Below, piece after piece: positions 27,728-37,001 of a stretch of DNA of 64,000 nt. The first letter of the stretch is position 1. Each line of letters opens with the position of its first letter. Both the position numbers and the translations under genes were made by a program. Origin of the DNA: GCA-001735895 sp964651385 (GTDB taxonomy: Bacteria; Pseudomonadota; Gammaproteobacteria; GCA-001735895); assembly GCA_964651385.1 (NCBI GenBank), contig CAZYYM010000004.1:18586-82585 (forward strand), read 5' to 3'. The notes under the pieces are model-generated. The model saw nothing but the letters and a program-made list of their open reading frames with translations, made no database searches and was not told where the DNA came from.

Positions 27728-27754
27728 GTATCGGCAATCCAGTTGCTTTCTTTA
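27728..27754 (-). promoter_or_regulatory. Sigma28 (FliA) promoter of motA-motB-pilZ
   Basis: On the minus strand TAAAGAAA, an 11-base spacer, then GCCGATAC: this matches the flagellar consensus TAAAGTTT-N11-GCCGATAA at 13 of 16 positions. It ends 44 bases before the motA ATG. Confidence 0.85.
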
Positions 27755-27969
27755 TAGTCTATAAAATCTATATTTTTCACCCTTCTGATCAGATCAAGCA
27801 CAATAGGGATACAGAACTTGGATTGAAGGATTTACAATGCCCTACTGGAGGATCAAGTAATCTCAGCAGGATTTATGTTCGCCAGAACAAGCACAGCTAA
27901 TCAGGAAGTGTTAATCTCGCATTTCATTTCTGCTACCAGTAAATCAAAGAAACTGGATTAGGCACACTT

Positions 27970-28368
27970 TTGAGTACCCGGACAATACAGTTCAATAATA
28001 TGCATATTACCGAGATCCATTATCATAAAGACGGTATTGATATCAATTTTGATGATGCCATCATCGTTAAAAACATGGATGCCGCCGAACAAGATACTCG
28101 ATGGTATGGCGCTGGCGCCATTCGCGTTGAAGCCATTGCCGATGATGACTTCGAAACGCCTGAATGCCCGGTTGTTTTAGTCGGCGCCGATGTTCGTAAT
28201 AATCAAATGATCTACCGGGATGAAGCTGCAATTCCTTTTAATTTTCATGGTCACGTTGGCATCGACTTACGGTTTCCGGGGAAAACCCGACCGGTTTCAA
28301 TTTATGGCAAACGCCTCTCACTAGAACTGAGAGGCCACGAGAAATACATCGAACATATTAAAGCCTGA
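27970..28368 (+). CDS. Hypothetical protein, acidic, beta-rich
   Basis: I do not recognise this protein of up to 132 residues. The first start is TTG at 27970; an ATG at 28000 would give 122 residues. There is no signal peptide or membrane segment. The composition is acidic with short predicted strands (IHYHKDGIDINFDD, CPVVLVGADVRNNQ, GIDLRFPGK). Regular codon use and an uninterrupted frame suggest a real gene. It stands divergent from motA and its last 11 bases overlap the convergent orn gene. No function is proposed. Confidence 0.65.
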   Translation: MSTRTIQFNNMHITEIHYHKDGIDINFDDAIIVKNMDAAEQDTRWYGAGAIRVEAIADDDFETPECPVVLVGADVRNNQMIYRDEAAIPFNFHGHVGIDLRFPGKTRPVSIYGKRLSLELRGHEKYIEHIKA

Positions 28369-28903
28369 TAAAATGTTTCCGGTAATATTTAAGTTCCTCG
28401 ATCGATTCGAGAATATCAACCAGCGCCAGATGCGCTCCCTTCTTGACAAATCCGCTATTAATTTCAGGTTTCCAGCGTTTGGCCAACTCTTTCAATGTAC
28501 TCACATCGACATTACGGTAATGAAAAAATGCTTCAAGATCGGGCATCAACCGCGCCATAAATCGCCGATCCTGGCAAATGCTATTACCGCACATCGGCGA
28601 TTTTCCCGCCAGCACATATCGTTGCAAAAACTCGATTGTTTCGCGCTCGGCGTCGGCCACTGTCTTTTGGCTGTCACGAACCCGTTCGGTAAGTCCTGAA
28701 TCACCGTGATGCTGCGTATTCCACTCGTCCATTGCCATCAGGACATTATCGGGTTGATGAATCGCTATGACCGGCCCCTGGGCAAGAATATTCAAATGGC
28801 GGTCGGTCACCACCGTGGCAATTTCGATAATCTCATCTCTTAGCGGCTCCAGACCCGTCATTTCAAGATCTGTCCAGATTAAATTATATTCTTCAGGCCC
28901 CAT
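28358..28903 (-). CDS. orn: Oligoribonuclease
   Basis: A 181-residue DEDDh 3'-5' exonuclease that degrades short RNA remnants and pGpG, the product of c-di-GMP hydrolysis. Motifs are WTDLEMTGL (Exo I), the CGNSICQDRRFM stretch (Exo II), and HLALVDILESI with the final Asp (Exo III). GGAG lies five bases before the ATG. Given the HD-GYP protein and PilZ protein in this window, it closes the c-di-GMP degradation route. It diverges from rsgA, as is common. Confidence 0.96.
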   Translation of the reverse strand: MGPEEYNLIWTDLEMTGLEPLRDEIIEIATVVTDRHLNILAQGPVIAIHQPDNVLMAMDEWNTQHHGDSGLTERVRDSQKTVADAERETIEFLQRYVLAGKSPMCGNSICQDRRFMARLMPDLEAFFHYRNVDVSTLKELAKRWKPEINSGFVKKGAHLALVDILESIEELKYYRKHFIRL

Positions 28904-29082
28904 TATCGCTCCTCGAGATTCTGTCCTGTTTCAAGTTAGTCAATATCGGTTAAACTACAACAGGTTTGGCTTATTTGGTAGACACATATATGAATTTCAC
29001 GGTTATTTTCTGGCTTTCGGCTGAATTCATCGCCGCAGGCATCGATAATCTAACGTTTCCCCTGTGAGATTATTCAGAGAAT

Positions 29083-30033
29083 ATGGCCGAGCGTAAACTA
29101 AGCCGCCACCAGAAAAAACGAATCGACGATGCGCAGAAGGCACTGGCCTCGTCGGGCGGCGACCAGATCGAAGGTCTGGTGATTTCGCACCACGGCGGCA
29201 AAGTGGTGGTAGAATTAGTCAACCAGCAACTCGCTGAATGTAGAGTTAAATCGAATCTGGGGACTATCGTCTGCGGCGATAATGTTGTACTCGAACAAAC
29301 CCCGGATGGAAAATATCGCGTGCTTGCCGTTAAATCGCGACGCAATTTACTCCAACGCGTAGATGGATTCGGCAATCACAAATCAGTTGCGGCTAACATC
29401 ACTCAATTACTCATTTGCCTTGCCGTGAAGCCTGAGCCAAATCTCTACCTGCTTGATCAATATCTATTGTCAGCTGAGCAACAGGACATAAATCCGGTTA
29501 TCGTATTGAACAAGATTGATTTGCTAGTGGAAGCTAATGCCGATCCATATAATCTAAAAAAAATTTACTCGAAATTAGGCTACCCGGTGATTCATATTAG
29601 TGTGAAAGGGGGCCAGAAACTCGAACACTTGCGTTCACTTTTTGATGATAATACCAGCGTACTGAGCGGCGTTTCTGGCGTCGGAAAATCTTCGATAACC
29701 GCCGCATTATTACCACAGGCAGACATAAAAATTGCCGATATTTCCGAGGTCAACGAAGAGGGACGACATACCACGAGGACCAGTCGGCTATATCATATGC
29801 CTAATAGTGGACTATTGATCGATACACCCGGTGTTCGTGGATTCAATCCCCTGTTAGACCCGTCCCAGCCTATTAGTGCTGGTTTTCGGGAAATCACCGA
29901 ATATAGCAGTTTTTGTCGTTTTGCTAATTGCAAGCATCTCAACGAACCACAATGTGGGGTAATCGAAGCCCTCAATAACGGCTTTTTAGCGGACAGCCGG
30001 TATCAACATTTTTTACGAATGCAATCGACCTGA
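29083..30033 (+). CDS. rsgA: Small-ribosomal-subunit biogenesis GTPase RsgA
   Basis: A 316-residue circularly permuted GTPase acting late in 30S maturation. An OB-fold N-terminal domain (about 28-95) precedes the permuted G domain: NKIDL (G4, near 145), then GVSGVGKSSI (G1, near 200) and DTPGVR (G3). A C-terminal zinc finger uses CRFANCKHLNEPQC. The KLSRHQKKRI start is typical of the gammaproteobacterial protein. Confidence 0.96.
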   Translation: MAERKLSRHQKKRIDDAQKALASSGGDQIEGLVISHHGGKVVVELVNQQLAECRVKSNLGTIVCGDNVVLEQTPDGKYRVLAVKSRRNLLQRVDGFGNHKSVAANITQLLICLAVKPEPNLYLLDQYLLSAEQQDINPVIVLNKIDLLVEANADPYNLKKIYSKLGYPVIHISVKGGQKLEHLRSLFDDNTSVLSGVSGVGKSSITAALLPQADIKIADISEVNEEGRHTTRTSRLYHMPNSGLLIDTPGVRGFNPLLDPSQPISAGFREITEYSSFCRFANCKHLNEPQCGVIEALNNGFLADSRYQHFLRMQST

Positions 30034-30038
30034 CCCAT

Positions 30039-30383
30039 TTACCTCGATATTCCGCGTAATTGGGTTCCTCCGAGCAAGTGCAAATGTAGGTGAAAGACTT
30101 CCTGACAACCATGTCGATTGCAATTGATGATCAGGCGATAACCATCTTCGGCAATACCCTCCTCAGTGGCAATCTGCTGGGCAGTCAATACCAGTTTACC
30201 GACTAATTCAGCCTGTTCCGGCCGTATATCGTTAACGGTAGCTATTTCAGTTTTGGGGATTATCAGCACATGTGTCGGAGCCTGTGGATTAATATCTCGG
30301 AAAGCTAGTACGTCATCGTCCTCATAAACAATATCGGATGGAATTTCGCGATTGATTATTTTGGTAAAAATGGTTTCAGGCAT
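30039..30383 (-). CDS. HIT-family purine nucleoside phosphoramidase (HinT-like)
   Basis: A 114-residue histidine-triad protein. The catalytic triad is in EVFHLHLHLLGG (HxHxH) near the C-terminus; HVLIIPKTE is the other conserved strand. HinT enzymes hydrolyse AMP-lysine and related phosphoramidates. GGAG lies upstream of the ATG. It lies downstream of recR and converges with rsgA, six bases apart. Confidence 0.92.
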   Translation of the reverse strand: MPETIFTKIINREIPSDIVYEDDDVLAFRDINPQAPTHVLIIPKTEIATVNDIRPEQAELVGKLVLTAQQIATEEGIAEDGYRLIINCNRHGCQEVFHLHLHLLGGTQLRGISR

Positions 30384-30401
30384 GATTAATTCTCCATTGG
30401 T

Positions 30402-31004
30402 TTAGCGATCATAATGATGTCGGCCCGATAAAGCGCGCGATAAGGTGCCGCTATCGACATATTCCAGCTCGCCACCGAGTGGTATGCCGCGAGCCAACCG
30501 ACTGGTTTCAATATTAAGTCGAGCCGCAATATCTGCGATCAAATGTGCTGTTATATCCCCTTCCACCGTAGCGCTGGTGGCAAGGATTACCTCACTTAAA
30601 TCAGGGTCGACCAGGCGTAATTCTAGTGCTTCTAGCCCGAGCTGTTCCGGACCCAGGCCGTCAAGTGGTGATAATCGGCCTAGCAATACAAAGTAATGCC
30701 CTCGGTATGCACCCGAACTTTCAATGGCGAGCACATCACCAGGCGTTTCGACAATACAAAGCAAACTACGATCGCGTTTCGCATCATTACAAATCTGACA
30801 TATTTCGCTATCAGCAAAATTGCGGCAGTGCCGACAATGCGACACCTTCTCGAGTGCTCCCGTCAACGAAACTGCAATTCTGTTCGCCCCGGCCTGATCG
30901 CGTTCGACTAAATAAAGCGCCATACGTTGAGCCGATTTCTGGCCGACACCCGGCAAACATTGCAATGCATCAATCAATGCATCGAGTGATGGCGAAGAAG
31001 ACAC
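30402..31004 (-). CDS. recR: Recombination mediator protein RecR
   Basis: A 200-residue protein with a helix-hairpin-helix (LPGVGQKSAQRMA), a C4 zinc finger (CRHCRNFADSEICQIC, near 58-73) and a TOPRIM domain (VVETPGDVLAIES, near 82). It loads RecA with RecF/RecO at gapped DNA. The start is GTG at 31004, 13 bases after the ybaB stop. The dnaX-ybaB-recR order is classical. Confidence 0.97.
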   Translation of the reverse strand: MSSSPSLDALIDALQCLPGVGQKSAQRMALYLVERDQAGANRIAVSLTGALEKVSHCRHCRNFADSEICQICNDAKRDRSLLCIVETPGDVLAIESSGAYRGHYFVLLGRLSPLDGLGPEQLGLEALELRLVDPDLSEVILATSATVEGDITAHLIADIAARLNIETSRLARGIPLGGELEYVDSGTLSRALSGRHHYDR

Positions 31005-31017
31005 GACTATAAGGACC

Positions 31018-31341
31018 CTAAAACGGCAATTTGAAACCAGGCGGCAAATTCAGCCCTGCCGTCATTTCCTGCATGGCCTTCTGGTTAGACTTTTCGACCT
31101 TGTGAACGGCATCATTAATGGCTGCAGCAATCAGGTCTTCGAGCATTTCTTTATCGTCGCCAATTATGGACGGGTCTATGGTAATACGCCCGACTTCATG
31201 CGTACCTCGCATGAGAACTTTAACCAACCCGCCGCCAGACTCGCCGTTTACTTCTTTACCAGCCAGCTCTTTCTGCGCCTTTTGCATATTTTCCTGCATT
31301 TCCTGCGCTTTTTTCATCATGTCGCCTAATGCGCCTTTCAT
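31018..31341 (-). CDS. ybaB: Nucleoid-associated protein YbaB/EbfC
   Basis: A 107-residue DNA-binding protein. The N-terminal helix rich in Gln and Lys (MKKAQEMQENMQKAQKEL) and the C-terminal GLNLPPGFKLPF tail are diagnostic. It sits between dnaX and recR, 18 bases after dnaX. It forms dimers that bind and bridge DNA. Confidence 0.96.
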   Translation of the reverse strand: MKGALGDMMKKAQEMQENMQKAQKELAGKEVNGESGGGLVKVLMRGTHEVGRITIDPSIIGDDKEMLEDLIAAAINDAVHKVEKSNQKAMQEMTAGLNLPPGFKLPF

Positions 31342-31359
31342 TGTTATAACTCCTCGAAT

Positions 31360-33017
31360 CTAGTCATCAATTTTTCTAACACTGCATTCAACCAGCTCTG
31401 CACCGAATGTGCGGTTCAGCTTAATCATCACTTCCGACTCTTTTATCTTTGATATAGCCGCTTTTCGCTGTGCATTCCGTTGTCGAATTCTGGCCTGGGA
31501 AGGAGTTTCACTTATCAGATTAGGTTGCGCTATAAATTCAAGTCTGCATGATACATTAAGTTTGTTTTCTACTGCATGCTGGATTTCCGCTTCAATATTC
31601 GAATTGATAATTTCCCTCAGCTCTGGACTTAGCTCGAGGCGTAAATGATTCGATTCAAAAGAAACAACAGCACTATTAACGGCGATTTCCTGTGCAAGCC
31701 CCTGCAAGCCCAGACGGTAGGCCAGAATAGACCATTGCAGGCTGTCGCCAGACGACTCATGGGCCAGTGATGTTTGAGGAGCGTCTGCTGTCGTCTGATT
31801 CAGAAGCAGCGCCGATTCTTTTAGCCTAACGGCTGGTATTTCTTCCGTAGGTTGATTAAGCGGCTCCGGAACCCTTTCAGGCGAGCGAATTACAGGCTTT
31901 TTTTTTCCGCTGGCTCCCCTATAGCAATCTCTATATCCGGAGAAAAAGCCAGCAGACGCAGCATTAACATTTCAAAGCCTGCGGCCTCATCCGGGCTCAA
32001 TTTCAAATCTTGCCGCCCCTGAAGCATAATCTGATAATAAAGCTGGATTTCTTCCATCGACCATTGCGCGCATATTTCCGCAATTTTTTCGCCAAACAAG
32101 TCGTCATCGAGATTAATGTTAGAATCACATTTATACAAAGCGAGCTGCTGCAATACCGCGATCATTTCCGCGCAAACCCGCTGATAATCCGGATCATTAG
32201 CAATGATATTACGCGCTTCATCTACCATTCGGCGGGGGTCCTGGGCTATTAAAGCATCGAGCATTTTAAACAAATAGTCTTTTGAAATCGCACCCAACAT
32301 GGATTCGACCGCAGTCTGTAATACGCTTCCCGCACCAAATGCAATGGCCTGATCAAGCAAACTTAAAGCATCACGCATGCTGCCATCGGCAGCACTGGCA
32401 ATGAGGGCGAGTGCTGCAGGTTCAGTGCTAATCTGTTCCTGATCAAGTAAAAAATTCAAATGGTCATGAATTTGCTGTCGAGACATCCGCTTCAAATTAA
32501 ATTGAAGGCATCGGGATAAGACCGTTACCGGCACTTTCTGCGGGTCGGTGGTTGCCAGTAGGAATTTGATGTGCGGCGGTGGTTCTTCCAGAGTTTTCAG
32601 TAATGCGTTAAAACTTTGCTTTGAAAGCATGTGGACTTCGTCAATCAGGTAAATTTTATAGCGGCCACGCGTCGGCGCATATTGCACGTTATCGAGTAAC
32701 TCGCGCATGTCATCAACACCGGTTCTGGAAGCGGCATCGATTTCAATTAAATCGACACTTCTGCCCTGGTCTACCTCCAAGCAGGATGAACATTCACCAC
32801 AGGGTTTCGAGCTAATGCCGGTATCACAGTTGAGCGATTTGGCAAAAATCCGCGCGATTGTCGTTTTGCCCACACCCCGGGTGCCACAGAATAAATAAGC
32901 ATGATGTAAGCGGTCGCCATCGAGTGCATTCATCAAAGTTTGCAAGACGTGGCTTTGGCCCACCATTTCCCCGAAATTGCCCGGTCGCCATTTACGCGCC
33001 AACACCTGATAACTCAC
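31360..33017 (-). CDS. dnaX: DNA polymerase III subunits tau and gamma (programmed frameshift)
   Basis: The clamp-loader ATPase. Zero-frame translation from the GTG at 33017 gives a 375-residue gamma form ending at TAA 31892-31890. It has Walker A GTRGVGKTT, a four-Cys zinc module (CDTGISSKPCGECSSC) and LIDEVHMLSKQSFNALLKTLEEPP. A -1 shift on the A9 run at 31898-31906 continues without stop to 31360, giving a tau form of about 552 residues, whose last 120 residues (SLQWSILAYRLGLQGLA...) resemble the tau domain that binds the polymerase alpha subunit. The feature is annotated over the full tau span; the downstream frame is not a separate gene. Confidence 0.93.
31896..31920 (-). promoter_or_regulatory. 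dnaX recoding signal: A9 slippery run with upstream SD-like element
   Basis: On the minus strand AGGGGAG (31920-31914) lies seven bases ahead of nine consecutive A (31906-31898) followed by GCC. In the zero frame this is GAA AAA AAA AGC; slipping back one base reads AAA AAA AAG CCT. The SD-like element resembles the stimulator in E. coli dnaX, while the A9 length is like the transcriptional-slippage site of Thermus dnaX. I found no convincing downstream hairpin. Confidence 0.8.
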
Positions 33018-33106
33018 CGTAGCGACCCCATCCAGCTTGAATCTACGAGTTTTTGAGGGTGGACTAAGGTCAAGTTACCGTACGTTCGAAAGAAAACAGG
33101 AAATGG

Positions 33107-33221
<115 letters not shown>

Positions 33222-33604
33222 GGCAAGTGCGGGATAATATAGCTTGTCATCGAAAAAGGAAAGATCGATAGAACCAAGGTGTAGCTTTGAATCCCGAATT
33301 TGTTTACTTTTCAAACTAAACCGCATGTGAAACTTACCTTAAATCGAGCCATATTGAGAGTAACCGGCACTTTTTTAAATATACCCTGTGTGCGCCAATT
33401 ATACTGGTAAAATTTTCCAGGCAAGGGATCTAGGGCCGAAATGATGGGGCAACCGGGGCTAGAATTCAGCAATATTCAATGAAATAACCTGTCTAACCTT
33501 ACCGACCCAGACAGTAATAAATGACCCGGCGACACCCGCATTAGAGAACCAGATTCGTTTTTTAACTCACAATGAGAAGAGGGGCTCCCGGATTCCTACA
33601 AATT
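33222..33604. other. Intergenic region between 4.5S RNA and the Omp85 gene
   Basis: About 380 bases without a supported gene. Its left end should hold the 4.5S RNA promoter (TATATT near 33236-33241 on the minus strand). I see no convincing terminator hairpin for the Omp85-family gene. Confidence 0.5.
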
Positions 33605-35266
33605 CTAAAAATCAATTTGCGAACCAACCAGCACCTGAAAACTATCTACTGAATCGTTGTCATCTAGCGGAAAAGCAAAATCAACACGAAGAATTTTACT
33701 GGTGGACTGACGTGTCGAAGCAAATAGAAAACCAAAGCCAATGTCCCGTAATGAATGCCTTGATTCTGTTTTTGAGTCCCATGCTGAACCAATGTCTGCA
33801 AACCCTGAAATCCCCGTTTTTACAACGTGCATTGGGTACCAGTCAAAGAAATAGCGTTCTTCTAGAGAAAACAGAAACTTTCTATCTCCGTTCTGATACT
33901 TAAGTGGATAGCCCCGCAACCCCGAGTCACCGCCAATTGATATTTGGTTATCGATCGATAAATGTTTACCTAGCTCCACGATACCATGGATATGTAACCG
34001 ACTCTGACTATTGTGGAATAAAAACCAGTTTCCAATTGCCTTGATTTTCCCATCTTTAGTCGTGCTATTACCCATTAGCCCATCAAGATTCAATTGCCAC
34101 AATACCAACTGCTTATCGTCCGGTTGGTAGCCTCTCGCGTAAGATCCAGCAAGAGTTAAAAAGTTATCTGTCGACCCCCAGTTCTCGTTTATCCAGCCAA
34201 TTTGAATGTCTGCGTTATATCCAATAGAAATATCTTCGGTAACAGCGACCCCAAACAGATTATAGGCCTTAATATAATGTTGTTTACTATGTTGCCAGCC
34301 AAGGAAGGGGGACGAATATACGGTATCTTCTGGAATTGGCATCAGCGGGAATTCTTCACTCAAGAATGATGCATCGTCGATATAAGACCAACCAGCTCTA
34401 TAGCGATTAACCGATTTTAGGCTCGCCAAATTAGCCCACGCATAGTAGCTATTAAAACTATTTTTATCTCTGCCAATGCGGCCGGTGACTACGCCCTGGT
34501 CATATATCGCATTTTCCTGAATCGCTGTCTCAATACTGACATTCCATGCGTGATCGCTGGCAAATTGGAAGAAAGGAAGGCCGGTACTAAGACCGAAAGC
34601 CTCTCCATCGCTATTATCCTGAAGCTCCAGGTGTAGCACGTTCCTGCTGCCGAGCAGGTTATTATCAGTATACTGGAGTTTATTCTGGGTGCGCTCATTA
34701 TTATTTTCACTGTCGAAGGACACTGCTTTGCCGTATCCAAATACATTATGCTCCTCTAGTTCGATGGTGGTGGTATTGACGCCACCGGATCGCCCAAACG
34801 ATATCCCAGGTGTCAGGGTCCAACTATCGACAGTTATAACATGAACTTCTATTTTGTCGTCACAGATGCGCTCCGCAACTATTCGGGCGGATTTGATGTA
34901 GCGATTGGCACGCAGCAATCTTTCACTTTCGTCAATCAGAAGCGGGTCATAAATATCACCTACTTCAATTAACAGCTGCCTTTTGATTACCGCTTCTTTA
35001 GTCTTGAAGTGCAGTGAATTTGCGGTCCGGTGTAACCAGGTATTTTCACCCTCATCAGCGGGATCAAATACATTATTATTATCGATGATAATATTTCCAA
35101 TTACCGGCAGTGTTTCTCCGCTTCGGGGAGGAGCCCAGGGTCTGCAATCGGCATACAGCTCCGGTGAAAAAATAAATGTGGATACCAGGAAAATCTGTAA
35201 CCCAAGTAACGCGTTAGAAAGAGAATGTTTCGTCAGGGGCGAAAATACAGTTAGCATGTACGGCAC
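33605..35266 (-). CDS. Omp85/BamA-TamA family outer membrane protein
   Basis: A 553-residue protein with a signal sequence (hydrophobic stretch about 18-36, likely cut near YA-DC at 40), one POTRA-like domain (about 95-165: KTKEAVIKRQLLIEVGDIYDPLLIDESERLLRANRYI), then a beta-barrel. The Omp85 motif appears as GGDSGLRGYPLKYQNGD (about 445-461), where the RGY tripeptide matches the (V/I)RGF signature, and the protein ends in Phe as outer-membrane barrels do. With a single POTRA it is neither BamA (five) nor TamA (three); it resembles the unnamed surface-antigen D15 proteins. It is monocistronic between the 4.5S RNA and smpB; substrate unknown. Confidence 0.85.
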   Translation of the reverse strand: MPYMLTVFSPLTKHSLSNALLGLQIFLVSTFIFSPELYADCRPWAPPRSGETLPVIGNIIIDNNNVFDPADEGENTWLHRTANSLHFKTKEAVIKRQLLIEVGDIYDPLLIDESERLLRANRYIKSARIVAERICDDKIEVHVITVDSWTLTPGISFGRSGGVNTTTIELEEHNVFGYGKAVSFDSENNNERTQNKLQYTDNNLLGSRNVLHLELQDNSDGEAFGLSTGLPFFQFASDHAWNVSIETAIQENAIYDQGVVTGRIGRDKNSFNSYYAWANLASLKSVNRYRAGWSYIDDASFLSEEFPLMPIPEDTVYSSPFLGWQHSKQHYIKAYNLFGVAVTEDISIGYNADIQIGWINENWGSTDNFLTLAGSYARGYQPDDKQLVLWQLNLDGLMGNSTTKDGKIKAIGNWFLFHNSQSRLHIHGIVELGKHLSIDNQISIGGDSGLRGYPLKYQNGDRKFLFSLEERYFFDWYPMHVVKTGISGFADIGSAWDSKTESRHSLRDIGFGFLFASTRQSTSKILRVDFAFPLDDNDSVDSFQVLVGSQIDF

Positions 35267-35817
35267 TTCAATTAACTCAAAATTCTTGCAACTTCAATAG
35301 CCTGCATTATTCCTCTGGAATGACAGCGGCGGCGTCATATTCGTCCTCAGTTATGCAGTTTACTGAATACATGGGCGCACACTATCAGCTATGGCTTAAG
35401 GCTTTCTGAAAAGCGGATGTCATTGCCAGACGGTGACCGGATACTCGAGGGTATTCGGCTTTATCATACCTCGACTACCACTGAACCGCCTTGGACAAAG
35501 GCAGCAATAATAATCCTGGAAACCTCAGTCGGGCGCGAAAACAATATACAAAATAATGATGTAGGTGGGGAAAATTAAAAATGCGTCATCACCTTATCGG
35601 AGCTAAGCAGTTTTTCAGATTTACCGGTAACGCGGCATTTCGATACGTCAAGAGCTTGTCATTTTTTCGTGATTCAGCTACGGATTATAGGATAAAAGCT
35701 GGTATAAACCATAAATCGTTAACGGAATTTTTTTTCAAAAATAACTTATGCTTGTTTCCAAATACAATTAAACAGAGAATAAGCGGATTTCTTTGAACTT
35801 ATAAATATTCTGCAGTC
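35267..35817. other. 550-base region upstream of smpB without a supported gene
   Basis: One frame (35581-35796, 71 codons) is open but has no recognisable domain, poor codon character and an SD-like GTGGGG at long distance; I do not call it. smpB itself has no clear SD. No terminator or RNA gene recognised. In many relatives this spot carries ratA and bamE, which are not seen here. Confidence 0.5.
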
Positions 35818-36294
35818 ATGGCGAAAAAGAAAAAATCGAGAACCAGCGATAACACCATTGCTTTAAACCGCCTTGCGCGTCATGACTATTTCATTGAGGA
35901 TGATCTAGAGGTCGGCATCGTGCTCGAAGGCTGGGAAGTGAAAAGTTTGCGTGAAAAAAACTTGCAGCTTAAAGAAAGCTATGTCCAGGTTAAAAACGGA
36001 GAAATCACTATCATTGGCGCGCATATAGGCCCTCTGAACACTGCATCGACCCATATCAAACCGAATCCTACACGGACACGCAAGCTACTAGCGCATCGAG
36101 GTGAAATTGATCGCTTAATGGGTATGGTAGATCGCAAAGGATATACACTGGTTGCCCTGTCAGCCTACTGGATTCGCGGGCGAGCCAAGATTAAACTCGG
36201 TTTGGCCAAGGGTAAAAAATACCACGACAAGAGGGCTACAGAGAAGGACCGAGACTGGAAACTCGATAAAGCCCGTATTATGAAAAATGCCTGA
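35818..36294 (+). CDS. smpB: SsrA-binding protein SmpB
   Basis: A 158-residue tmRNA-binding protein essential for trans-translation. The family sequence is clear: NRLARHDYFIEDDLEVGIVLEGWEVKSLRE, then IGPLNTASTHIKPNPTRTRKLL and the basic tail KYHDKRATEKDRDW that mimics a codon-anticodon in the ribosome. The tmRNA gene is not in the window. It converges with dnaQ five bases away. Confidence 0.97.
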   Translation: MAKKKKSRTSDNTIALNRLARHDYFIEDDLEVGIVLEGWEVKSLREKNLQLKESYVQVKNGEITIIGAHIGPLNTASTHIKPNPTRTRKLLAHRGEIDRLMGMVDRKGYTLVALSAYWIRGRAKIKLGLAKGKKYHDKRATEKDRDWKLDKARIMKNA

Positions 36295-36299
36295 TCAGA

Positions 36300-37001
36300 T
36301 TACTTCCAGGCCGGTTCGGCGCATTGTTCGGCCATAAAATTCAGGTAGTCTTGGTGCGCCAAATCAGAATCGGCATCGCCACGCCACAACGGTAGAGATC
36401 CGTGGTTTCCAGGTGCCACATTAGTATTGATTTCTGCAATACCATCACCAGGCGCTTCAACTTGATCAAGGCCGAGGCTTGTCTGCCCGCCTGTCATAAA
36501 CAGATATACATCGGCTAAAATGCGCGCATCTAGCAAAGCACCATGCACACTGCGATGACTATTATCGATGTCGTAACGTTTGCATAAAGCGTCGAGACTA
36601 TTTTTTTGCCCCGGATGTTTCTGACGCGCCATCATCAACGTATCCAGAACACTACAGACAGATTCGATCGGTGGCTTGCCATCATCGAGCAAACTCAATT
36701 CATAATTCAGAAAGCCAACATCGAAAAGTGCATTGTGGATAATCAGTTCCGCACCCGCTATATATTCCAGAAATTTATCAGCAAGGTCAGCAAACAAGGG
36801 TTTATCCTGAAGAAATTCATTACTGATACCATGCACTTCATAGGCCCCTGTATCAACCTCACGTTCAGGATTCATGTAATAGTGCCAATGGTTTGCGGTG
36901 ATGCGTCGTTCAACCAGCTCGACGCATCCAATTTCAATAATCCGGTGCCCCTGGCTGGTTTCGAGGCCGGTAGTTTCTGTATCGAGTACAATTTGTCTCA
37001 T
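36300..37001 (-). CDS. dnaQ: DNA polymerase III epsilon subunit (proofreading exonuclease)
   Basis: A 233-residue DEDDh 3'-5' exonuclease. Motifs: VLDTETTGLE (Exo I), HNALFDVGFLNYEL (Exo II), and HRSVHGALLDARILADVYL (Exo III with the catalytic His and Asp). The C-terminal part with QVEAPGDG and a short hydrophobic tail would contact the alpha subunit. Its ATG overlaps the rnhA stop by four bases. Confidence 0.96.
   Translation of the reverse strand: MRQIVLDTETTGLETSQGHRIIEIGCVELVERRITANHWHYYMNPEREVDTGAYEVHGISNEFLQDKPLFADLADKFLEYIAGAELIIHNALFDVGFLNYELSLLDDGKPPIESVCSVLDTLMMARQKHPGQKNSLDALCKRYDIDNSHRSVHGALLDARILADVYLFMTGGQTSLGLDQVEAPGDGIAEINTNVAPGNHGSLPLWRGDADSDLAHQDYLNFMAEQCAEPAWK

Noticed and set aside
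28990..29069. 25-codon frame ahead of rsgA
   Set aside because: Short, no ribosome binding site, no recognisable leader-peptide features such as regulatory codon runs.
31360..31707. Open frame of 115 codons downstream of the dnaX zero-frame stop
   Set aside because: It is in the -1 frame of dnaX and continues without stop from the A9 slippery run, so it is the tau C-terminus, not a separate gene or evidence of a pseudogene.
35581..35796. 71-codon plus-strand frame upstream of smpB
   Set aside because: No domain, weak translation signal and composition rich in Phe and Lys typical of AT-rich noncoding DNA.
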